Shown here piece by piece: positions 1 to 5,986 of a stretch of DNA of 8,049 nt. The translations under genes and the position numbers were made by a program. Below the pieces are notes generated by a model that saw nothing but the letters and a program-made list of their open reading frames with translations, was not told where the DNA came from and ran no database searches. Location of the stretch: the NCBI GenBank assembly GCA_037442205.1, contig JBBIQS010000161.1, positions 1-8,049 on the forward strand, in the 5' to 3' direction. The stretch is from JBBIQS01 sp037442205 (GTDB lineage: Bacteria > Myxococcota > Myxococcia > Myxococcales > UBA5297). Every line of letters starts with the position of its first letter. Positions within the stretch are counted from its first letter, which is position 1.

Positions 1-1773
1 CGCGGCAGTCTCAGGCGCGGGCGAGGCAGTCTCAGGCGCGGGCGAGGCAGTCTCAGGCGCGGGCGCGGCGGCCTCGGGCGCAGACGCTGAAGTCTCGGGC
101 GCGGGCGCGGCAACCTCAGGCGCGGGCGCGTCCGCCACTGCTGGCTGGGAAACCGAGGCGGCTGGCGCGGTCTCGAGCGCCGCCATCTCGACGATGGTGG
201 GCCGAGACGGTCCGCGGTTGAAGTCGAGCTGGGCCTGGGCCGCCGGGGTCGCGACGGGAGCTCCGGCATCGGACTGCGATTCGGGAGCCAGGGCGACCAG
301 CGGAATCGGGGCCGGCGGGGCCAGAAATGCGGCCGCCGGATCGGTCAGGGGAATCGGCGGCGCGCCGGGGCTGGTGGTCTCGCCCCAGACCACCCGCGGG
401 CGGGAGTGCTCGGCGTCGGCGCGCTGGGCGGGATCGGTCGTGACTTCGCCGGCCTTGGGCGCGGCCTGCGGCACGAAGAGCCCCGGGCCCGCTCCGTGCA
501 ACTGCGTCGGACCCTCGGGGCGCGGGGCCGCCGGCGCGAAAGCCGCCATGCTGGTCGGCGCGTCGGCAGAGGCCGCGGTCGGCTCGCGCAGCGGCAGCTT
601 GGCCCGCTCGCCCAGCAGCGAGCCGTAGAGCTGCAGCAGCGCCGCTCGGGCGTGGTCCGCCGACAGCTTCGACTCGGCCAGCACCCTCGCCTTCCGGCTC
701 ATCTCCACCCGCTTGGCCGGGTTCTTGGCGAGCTCGACCAGCTTGCGGGCCAGATCGCCCTCGTGGCCGGGCTTGTGGAAGATCGCGCAGCCCTCGTCGG
801 CAAGCTCGCGCGACAGCGGCAGGTCCGACACGAGCACCGGCCGGCCGGCCGCCAGATAGTTGGCCACCTTGTGCAGCGGGGCGCCCTGGACGGTGTTGCG
901 CTCGCTCTTCTCCAGCGGCGCCACCCCGATGTCGGCCGCCCCCAGCAGCGACACCAGGTCGGCCCCCAGCGCCGGCTCGTGGAACTCCACCACTCCGCCG
1001 AGCTTGCGATAGCGGATCATCTCCTCGAGCTGCGCCCGCCAGTTCGGATCCTGCGGACCGACGATCGCCAGCCGCAGCTCGCAGGACTTGATCGCCAGCG
1101 ACACCGCGAACAGCAGCGTGGACAGCCCCTGCCAGCTGTGCTGGTTGCCCAGGTACAAGACCCGCAGCGGGCTGTGGTCGGGCGGCGGCGGGTCGGACGG
1201 GTACTGCCCCAGGTCGGCGAAGGCCGGGATGACGGTGGTCTTCTCCTGGGTCACCCCCAGGGTGCGCAGGTAGCTGGCGGTCAGCTGCGAGCCGGCCAGC
1301 ACCGCGTCCGAGGACATCAGGCAGAACAGCTCCTGGCGCCGCAGCCGGGCCATGAACTTGCGGTCCCCCTCGAGGTGCGGATGGGTGTAGCGCACCTCCA
1401 CCGAGGGCAGGCCGTCCACTTGGTAGAGCAGCTTGAAGCCGTACTGGGCCTTGAGCTCGCACAGCGGCACGCCGGCGAAGGGGTCGGTGAAGTGGACCAG
1501 CGCGTACTCGTCGCTGTCCAGCTGGCGGCGGACCGCCCGCTCGAACGCCTGAGCCCGGGTCGGCAGGTCGCCGGCCCCCACCGGGACCCGCATCATCCGC
1601 GCCCCGTAGTAGCGCTCGATGTGCCCGAGATCCGGGGACTTGCAGGTCAGCCCGTCCACGTCGAAGACCGGGGTCAGCCCCCGCAGCAGCTCGGTGGCCC
1701 GGAAGCTGAAACCGGTCGGCTCGGGGATGACCCCGAAGCTGCAATAGAGGACCTTGAGGAGCTCGCTGCTCAC
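1..1773 (-). CDS. GT4-like glycosyltransferase with Ala/Pro-rich C-terminal tail (partial, 3' end off the left edge)
   Basis: An open frame of 591 codons runs from a GTG at 1773 to the window edge without a stop. GGAG at 1779-1782 lies 5 nt before the GTG and supports that start. The protein begins LKVLYCSFGVIPEPTGFSFR. Its second half fits the C-terminal Rossmann domain of GT-B family 4 glycosyltransferases: YLGNQHSWQG (residues 207-216), VGAADIGVAPLEKSE, and NTVQGAPLHKVANYLAAGRP (293-312), which corresponds to the nucleotide-sugar-binding segment; E288 and E291 are candidates for the E-X7-E region. The catalytic part ends near residue 385. The remainder (about 390-591+) is low-complexity Ala/Pro/Glu and ends in a seven-residue repeat. 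GT4 enzymes are retaining and act at the cytoplasmic face; donor and acceptor cannot be read here. The gene is divergent from a DUF4912/GH57 pair, which suggests alpha-glucan or envelope polysaccharide synthesis (inference). The family call is firm, the substrate unknown. Confidence 0.85.
   Translation of the reverse strand, partial: MSSELLKVLYCSFGVIPEPTGFSFRATELLRGLTPVFDVDGLTCKSPDLGHIERYYGARMMRVPVGAGDLPTRAQAFERAVRRQLDSDEYALVHFTDPFAGVPLCELKAQYGFKLLYQVDGLPSVEVRYTHPHLEGDRKFMARLRRQELFCLMSSDAVLAGSQLTASYLRTLGVTQEKTTVIPAFADLGQYPSDPPPPDHSPLRVLYLGNQHSWQGLSTLLFAVSLAIKSCELRLAIVGPQDPNWRAQLEEMIRYRKLGGVVEFHEPALGADLVSLLGAADIGVAPLEKSERNTVQGAPLHKVANYLAAGRPVLVSDLPLSRELADEGCAIFHKPGHEGDLARKLVELAKNPAKRVEMSRKARVLAESKLSADHARAALLQLYGSLLGERAKLPLREPTAASADAPTSMAAFAPAAPRPEGPTQLHGAGPGLFVPQAAPKAGEVTTDPAQRADAEHSRPRVVWGETTSPGAPPIPLTDPAAAFLAPPAPIPLVALAPESQSDAGAPVATPAAQAQLDFNRGPSRPTIVEMAALETAPAASVSQPAVADAPAPEVAAPAPETSASAPEAAAPAPETASPAPETASPAPETAA
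5..130 (-). repeat. 21-bp tandem repeat in the glycosyltransferase tail (6 visible copies)
   Basis: Six consecutive 21-bp units start at 5, 26, 47, 68, 89 and 110. The three leftmost are almost identical and the others have diverged mainly by substitution. The period is seven codons, so the frame is kept, and the minus strand encodes degenerate repeats of the type T-A-S-P-A-P-E. The repeat probably continues past position 1. Such tails are usually disordered linkers and vary in copy number between strains. Confidence 0.9.
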
Positions 1774-1977
1774 GCTATCTCCGCCGTCTGCCGTCGCCAG
1801 AGAGGGTACCGCCCGCGCCGCCGGCCGGAGCATCGGTCAATTGGTCGCCAGACAAATTCCTACCTCGCCCGCGCCGCCAGAGGAAGCGCCATTCGCGCCA
1901 AACCGCCGGAGAAGGGCGCCCGCGCGGCGAGACACTATACAGTGCCCAACCCCTCGGCCGGACAAGCGGAAGTCCCC

Positions 1978-2006
1978 TTGACCGCCTCTAGGCCATGCAC
2001 TAGAAG
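1978..2006 (+). promoter_or_regulatory. Predicted sigma-70 promoter for the DUF4912-GH57 unit
   Basis: TTGACC at 1978-1983 matches the -35 consensus at 5 of 6 positions. After exactly 17 nt comes TAGAAG (2001-2006), which matches the -10 consensus at 4 of 6. Transcription would start near 2013 and leave a leader of about 60 nt before the GTG at 2076. This is prediction by eye; a -35 this good is uncommon by chance in DNA this GC-rich. Confidence 0.45.
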
Positions 2007-2061
2007 GCCGCAGCGTTGCCAAAGCCGGGGAGCACTTCGGTGCGCGGGAACCCAACATTGC

Positions 2062-2066
2062 GGAGG
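2062..2066 (+). promoter_or_regulatory. Shine-Dalgarno site that sets the DUF4912 protein start
   Basis: GGAGG lies 9 nt before the GTG at 2076. The upstream in-frame TTG at 2016 has no comparable site, and neither does the downstream ATG at 2196. This site therefore favours 2076 as the start. Confidence 0.7.
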
Positions 2067-2075
2067 GCAGTCCAC

Positions 2076-3314
2076 GTGGCGAAGAAAGGCGCGGCACGGG
2101 CCACCGGCGCAGCCAAGGGGGCGGTCAAGGCCCTCAAGGCGGGGCTCGGAGCCAGGGAAAAATCGCGGAAGCTCATCGCCGGTTCGGGGAAGCGCATGGC
2201 GGAAATGAAGAAGCTCACCGTGCAGGCTCTGCGCGAGCTGGCGCGCAAGCACGTCGGCCCCGGCTACAGCACGCTCAAGACCCGCCAACAGCTCGTCTCG
2301 GCGCTGCGCAAGGTCCTGCCCAAGGGGCTGCTCGAGTCGCTGGACCTGGAGGGCGAGCCCGCCGCCGAGGCTCCCGCGCCCGCCGCCGAGGCTGCCGCTG
2401 CGGCTGATGCCCCCAAGAGCACCCCCAAGCCAGCCAAGCCCGCCAAGATCGCCCCGGCCGAGCCTGCTGCCGCGCCGGAAATCCCCCCGCGGCCCGGCGC
2501 CGCACCGTCGGCGGAGGAGTTCGCCACCGCCGACGAGCCGGCGGGCGCCGAGCCCGATCCCGAGGGCTTCCTGGTCTCCCGGGTGGCCGGCGAGGCGGCG
2601 GCCCACACCGCCCACATCCCGATGGTCGAGCAGAAGGTGCCGCCCCACCCCGGCGCGCCCCCGCCGCCGGCCTTCGACGAGCAGCTGGGCGAGCTGCCCG
2701 ACAGCTACGGCGACGACACCGTGGTCCTGCTGCCCAAGGACCCGTGGACCCTCTTCCTCTATTGGGACCTGTCACACCAGACCGTCTCCCGCGCCTTCGA
2801 CTGGGCCCCGGGGGTGCGCACCCGGCTGCGGCTGTTCGCCGACGAGCAGCTGGTGCGCGAGGTCGACTTCGCCCTCGAGTCGCGCAGCTGGTACTTCTAC
2901 GAGCTGCTGCCGGGCCGCACCTACCGCGCCGAGCTGACCGGGGTCAGCGCCGACGGCCAGCTGCGCCGCATCGGCCCGGCCTCCAACGGCCTCAACCTGC
3001 CGCCGGAGGGCCCCTCGGCGATCATCGACGACCGCTTCGTGAAGCTGACCGGCGGGCCGCGCCCGCGCATCGAGGAGGCCCCCGCCCCGGCCGAGGGCCG
3101 CCCGCTGCCGCCCTTCGAGGAGAAGGCCCGCGAGGAGCTCTATCAGGCTTCGGGCGGCACCGCCCGCGCCCTGGGATCCTCGGAGCAGGCGGCCGAGGCC
3201 GCCGCGCGCGCCGAGGCCGCCGCCCGCGGCGAAACCCTCCCGGGGCGAAGCGTCCCGGGCGTGCGCTCGAGCGGCCCGTGGCCCTGGAGCGGCACCCTCA
3301 CCCGCAAGAGCTGA
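2076..3314 (+). CDS. DUF4912 protein with basic N-terminus and Rho-N/SAP-like domain
   Basis: A 412-residue protein when started at the GTG with the strong Shine-Dalgarno site. Domains in order: a Lys/Ala-rich, strongly basic segment (about 1-40, with AAKGAVKALKAG), resembling lysine-rich histone-like tails; a small helical module at about 44-82 (KKLTVQALRELARKH, then TLKTRQQLVSALRK) resembling Rho N-terminal/SAP domains; an Ala/Pro/Glu linker (about 88-200); and a DUF4912 domain (about 207-325). The DUF4912 part opens with LPDSYGDDTVVLLPKDPWTL and continues FLYWDLS, SRSWYFYELLPGRTYRAEL and a closing IIDDRFVKLTGG. The last 80 residues are Ala/Glu/Pro-rich. No signal peptide or membrane segment is seen, so it is probably cytoplasmic. 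The DUF4912 fold looks all-beta and immunoglobulin-like, similar in style to carbohydrate-binding modules, but its function is not established. The GH57 gene starts 60 bp downstream on the same strand, probably in one operon. Domain calls are good; molecular role unknown. Confidence 0.85.
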   Translation: MAKKGAARATGAAKGAVKALKAGLGAREKSRKLIAGSGKRMAEMKKLTVQALRELARKHVGPGYSTLKTRQQLVSALRKVLPKGLLESLDLEGEPAAEAPAPAAEAAAAADAPKSTPKPAKPAKIAPAEPAAAPEIPPRPGAAPSAEEFATADEPAGAEPDPEGFLVSRVAGEAAAHTAHIPMVEQKVPPHPGAPPPPAFDEQLGELPDSYGDDTVVLLPKDPWTLFLYWDLSHQTVSRAFDWAPGVRTRLRLFADEQLVREVDFALESRSWYFYELLPGRTYRAELTGVSADGQLRRIGPASNGLNLPPEGPSAIIDDRFVKLTGGPRPRIEEAPAPAEGRPLPPFEEKAREELYQASGGTARALGSSEQAAEAAARAEAAARGETLPGRSVPGVRSSGPWPWSGTLTRKS

Positions 3315-3340
3315 TCTGACTGGACCGCTGGGCCTCCCGC

Positions 3341-3354
3341 CCCGCCATTGCGGG
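3341..3354 (+). other. Small intercistronic hairpin before the GH57 gene
   Basis: CCCGC (3341-3345), loop CATT, GCGGG (3350-3354): a perfect 5-bp stem in the 60-bp gap between the DUF4912 stop and the GH57 ATG. No T-run follows, so it does not look like an intrinsic terminator. It ends about 12 nt before the GGGA ribosome-binding site and could affect message stability or translation. It may also be chance in GC-rich DNA. Confidence 0.3.
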
Positions 3355-3374
3355 CAGGCAGGCAAAGGGAAGAC

Positions 3375-4958
3375 ATGCAAGGCTATCTCTCGCTGGTCCT
3401 GCACGCGCACCTGCCCTTCGTGCGCCACCCCGAGCACGACGACTTCCTCGAGGAGGATTGGCTCTACGAGGCGATCACCGAGACCTACCTGCCGCTGTTG
3501 GACGTGCTCGACCGGCTCACCGCCGAGCAGGTGCCGTACCGGCTGACGATGAGCCTGACGCCGCCGCTGGTGTCGATGCTGCGCGACGAGCTGCTCATCA
3601 GCCGCTACAGCAAGCGGCTGGACAAGCTGGTGGAGCTGGCCGAGAAGGAGGTCCACCGCACCACCAAGGACGCCTCGTTCCACCCGCTGGCCACCTTCTA
3701 CCGCGACCGCTTCGCCGCGGCGCGCACCTCCTTCCACGACCGCTACCGCCGCGACCTGGTGGGCGCCTTCCGCAGGCTGCAGGACTCGGGCGGGCTGGAG
3801 ATCATCACCAGCGGCGCCACCCACGGCTTCCTGCCGCTGATGCAGACCAACCCCGAGGCGGTGCGGGCGCAGATCTCGCTGGCGGCGGCCCACTACCGGC
3901 AGAGCTTCGGGCGCGACCCGCCCGGAATCTGGCTGCCGGAGTGCGGCTACTTCCCCGGGCTGGAGCGCTACCTGGCCGCCGAGGGGATCCGCTACTTCTT
4001 CGTGGACAGCCACGGCATCCTCGACGCCACGCCCCGCCCGCGCTACGGGGTCTACGCCCCGCTCTACACCCCCACCGGCACCGCCGCCTTCGGCCGCGAT
4101 CCGGAGTCGAGCCAGCAGGTGTGGAGCAGCGAGTCCGGCTATCCCGGCGACTACGTGTACCGGGAGTTCTACCGGGACATCGGCTACGACCTCGAGTTCG
4201 AGTACGTGCGCCCGTACATCCAGCCCACCGGGGCGCGCAAGAACACCGGCATCAAGTACTACCGGATCACCGGCAAGACCCCGCACAAGGATCCGTACGA
4301 CCGGCGGGCGGCCATCGAGCGGGCGGCGACCCACGCCGGCAACTTCATGTTCAACCGCGAGCGCCAGATCGAGCACCTGGCCTCGGTGATGCCCGGGCGC
4401 AAGCCGATGGTGGTGGCCCCCTACGACGCCGAGCTGTTCGGCCACTGGTGGTTCGAGGGTCCGGAGTTCCTCGACTACCTGATGCGCAAGGTGGCCTTCG
4501 ACCAGAAGGTGTTCAAGCTGGCGACCCCCAGCGATTTCCTCAGGGAGAACCCGGAGAACCAGCTGGCGACCCCGCCGATGTGCTCGTGGGGCGCCGGCGG
4601 CTACAGCGGGGTTTGGCTCGACGGCTCCAACGACTGGATCTACCGGCACCTGCACAAGGCGGCCGAGCGGATGGTCAACCTGGCGCGCGACTTCCCCGAC
4701 GACGACTCGCTGCGCCGGCGCGGGCTGAACCAGGCCGCCCGCGAGCTGCTCTTGGCGCAGGCCTCGGACTGGGCCTTCATCATGAAGACCGGGACCATGG
4801 TCGAGTACGCCATCCGGCGGACCAAGGAGCACCTGCTGCGCTTCAACAAGCTCCACGACCAGATCCGCACCGGCAACATCGACGAACGCTGGCTCTCCTA
4901 CCTCGAGGGGCGCGACAACCTCTTCCCTGAGCTCGACTACCGGGTCTACCGGCCCTGA
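3375..4958 (+). CDS. 1,4-alpha-glucan branching enzyme, GH57 family (EC 2.4.1.18)
   Basis: A 527-residue protein, the usual length for bacterial GH57 branching enzymes. The ATG at 3375 follows AAAGGGAAGAC and begins MQGYLSLVLHAHLPFVRHPE, the expected N-terminus; the TTG nine codons upstream is less likely. The conserved GH57 regions appear in order: HAHLP (10-14), GATHGFLP (147-154), WLPECGY with catalytic nucleophile candidate E189, and PYDAELFGHWWFEGP with acid/base candidate D351. Further on, WGAGGYSGVWLDGSNDWIYR (405-424) supplies pocket aromatics. The loop WSSESGYPGD (250-259) with Y256 matches the flexible loop that distinguishes branching enzymes from GH57 amylases. The C-terminal helical part corresponds to DUF1957. 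It should cleave alpha-1,4-glucan and re-attach the piece by an alpha-1,6 bond in the cytoplasm. It follows the DUF4912 gene in a likely operon and is divergent from a GT4 gene. Pairing of a GT4 with a GH57 branching enzyme is known from mycobacterial methylglucose lipopolysaccharide synthesis. Nothing appears missing or truncated. Confidence 0.95.
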   Translation: MQGYLSLVLHAHLPFVRHPEHDDFLEEDWLYEAITETYLPLLDVLDRLTAEQVPYRLTMSLTPPLVSMLRDELLISRYSKRLDKLVELAEKEVHRTTKDASFHPLATFYRDRFAAARTSFHDRYRRDLVGAFRRLQDSGGLEIITSGATHGFLPLMQTNPEAVRAQISLAAAHYRQSFGRDPPGIWLPECGYFPGLERYLAAEGIRYFFVDSHGILDATPRPRYGVYAPLYTPTGTAAFGRDPESSQQVWSSESGYPGDYVYREFYRDIGYDLEFEYVRPYIQPTGARKNTGIKYYRITGKTPHKDPYDRRAAIERAATHAGNFMFNRERQIEHLASVMPGRKPMVVAPYDAELFGHWWFEGPEFLDYLMRKVAFDQKVFKLATPSDFLRENPENQLATPPMCSWGAGGYSGVWLDGSNDWIYRHLHKAAERMVNLARDFPDDDSLRRRGLNQAARELLLAQASDWAFIMKTGTMVEYAIRRTKEHLLRFNKLHDQIRTGNIDERWLSYLEGRDNLFPELDYRVYRP

Positions 4959-4969
4959 GCCCTGCCGGT
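4948..4969. terminator. Possible bidirectional terminator hairpin between convergent genes
   Basis: ACCGGC (4948-4953) and GCCGGT (4964-4969) form a perfect 6-bp stem with a 10-nt loop. It straddles the GH57 stop codon and lies just before the 3' end of the facing minus-strand gene (stop at 4980). No T-run follows on either strand, so it is not a classical intrinsic terminator. Its position between convergent genes is the main argument. Confidence 0.35.
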
Positions 4970-4979
4970 CCCGCCGCGC

Positions 4980-5615
4980 TCACCAGAAGGCAAGCCCCAG
5001 GCTGGCGGTGACCGCGTCGTGCTTCGTCGCGGCGGGGAACCGGTCGTAGCGCAGCGAGAACAGGCCGTATCCGGGCGCCGCAGCATCGCCCGTAGTGGAT
5101 GAGCAGCTCGGGGCTGACCGAGGCGTGAGCTCCAGCTCCGTTCGCCCACTCCCAGGTCGACCCGAGGCCGAGCCCGATCCCCAACCTGGCGCCCACCCGA
5201 TGCCAGAGAAAGCGGTACCCCGGGCGCAAGAAGAAGATCGGCGGACTTCCCAGGGCCATCCCGGGCTCGAGCACCAACCGGTGTCCCCGGAAGATTTCGG
5301 AGCGACACGGGCGATCGACGCTGGCGGTCACCGGCCCCACCGGGACCGAGGCTGGCCAGGAAAGTGCCAGGCGCAGAGGTTGGCGCCCGTCGGGCCGCCA
5401 CTGGACGGCCGCATGCGGCACCAGCATCGCCGGCGCGAGCACGGCCCGCTGGAAGGCGGCTTCGCCCAGTTCGCCGGCGACCTGGGCCATCGTGCCGCAC
5501 TCGGCAGGCCACGCCGGCAGCTGCTGGCAGCGCACGGACGGGCCCACAGGCCGATCGCTCCGGCGAGGGCGGCCAATCCCGCTCGCAACGATCTGTGACC
5601 GCGATTGGCTCGCAT
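4980..5615 (-). pseudogene. Small secreted beta-barrel-like envelope protein, frame disrupted twice
   Basis: Three pieces read as one protein of about 211 residues only if the frame changes twice. Piece one starts at the ATG at 5615 and gives a clean signal peptide (MRANRGHRSLRAG, then LAALAGAIGLWARPCAAS). In that frame the following sequence is Arg/Pro-rich and stops at 5330-5328. Piece two, in the frame one base back, spans about 5540-5091 with GC-ended codons and strand-like segments such as LRPGYRFLWHRVGARLGIGL and TWEWANGAGAHASVSPELLI. Piece three, from about 5090 back in the first frame, reads PGYGLFSLRYDRF and ends GLAFW then TGA at 4982-4980; a terminal aromatic is typical of outer-membrane barrels. 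The second shift sits in a GGG run at 5091-5089, where one G fewer would give HYGDAAAPGYGL. The two shifts (-1, then +1) cancel. The gene converges on GH57 with a 21-bp gap. Either it is decayed, or the assembly has two indels. No specific function is recognised. Confidence 0.6.
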
Positions 5616-5986
5616 CGTCGGCGTTGGTCGCCCGGGCGGAGCTTCGCGGGAACGCCGGCAGCCCTGCGCACGCAAGCGCCTGAATCTACTGCGATTCGCG
5701 CGCCTGCCTGGCCCGCTTGCCGGGGCGCCCGCAACCTCGGCGTCTGGGCGTCTCGGCGGACCTCCGCGCCGCCCGGCGCAGGCCGCAAGCGAGCGCGCTG
5801 CGCCGTCGCCCGGATTATCCGGCGATTTCTCGAGCGTCCCGTTCGTGCGAAGAGTGACCGGCGCAGTTCCGGAGCGCCTGCGCGGCCCCTCTGGAACCCC
5901 GCGGAAGAGCTCGGCTCGGCTCGGCGGCGGCGGGGCCGAGCGCGGCCTTGCACGGCCGTCTCGAGCCATGCCATCGTGACTGCGCC
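5616..5986. promoter_or_regulatory. Divergent intergenic region with two small dyads
   Basis: About 370 bp between two genes that point away from each other. All frames across it are Arg/Ser/Pro-rich and look non-coding. Two small dyads stand out: GAATC-N6-GATTC (5682-5697), and the perfect CCGGAT-T-ATCCGG (5810-5822). The second is a candidate operator for the flanking gene(s). I could not assign a promoter with confidence. Confidence 0.45.
5810..5822. promoter_or_regulatory. Perfect 13-bp palindrome, candidate operator
   Basis: CCGGATTATCCGG has 6-bp arms around a single central T. Its AT-rich core stands out in a very GC-rich intergenic region. It lies about 175 bp upstream of the envelope-protein start at 5987. 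A regulator-binding role is inference. Confidence 0.3.

Larger units (their letters stand above)
1774..2075. promoter_or_regulatory. Divergent intergenic region between the glycosyltransferase and the DUF4912 gene
   Basis: About 300 bp without a convincing gene; the frames crossing it are Arg/Pro-rich and have poor codon use. It must hold the promoters of both flanking genes. A plus-strand sigma-70-like promoter is listed separately. An imperfect dyad, CACTATACAGTG at 1933-1944 (10 of 12 positions symmetric), is a possible operator. On the minus strand the same dyad contains TATAGT (1939-1934), a good -10 match, but I found no -35 at proper spacing for the glycosyltransferase. Confidence 0.5.

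Noticed and set aside
5..130. Direct repeats at the left edge as a CRISPR array
   Set aside because: The units are contiguous with no spacers, in frame, and encode a heptapeptide repeat in a protein tail.
116..1744. 542-codon minus-strand open frame within the glycosyltransferase
   Set aside because: It lies in the wrong frame; the neighbouring frame from GTG 1773 carries the GT4 motifs and runs through to the window edge.
406..2208. 600-codon plus-strand open frame
   Set aside because: It is antisense to the glycosyltransferase and runs through intergenic DNA; the product is Arg/Gln/His-rich and resembles no family.
2772..4856. 694-codon open frame antisense to the DUF4912 and GH57 genes
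   Set aside because: It is the mirror of GC-biased codons in two well-supported genes; its translation is low-complexity Val/Gly/Arg/His/Leu with no recognisable domain.
5893..5898. GGAACC as the -35 of an ECF promoter upstream of the envelope protein
   Set aside because: No CGTC or TCTGA-like -10 element is found at 16-17 nt spacing, so the match is too short to support.
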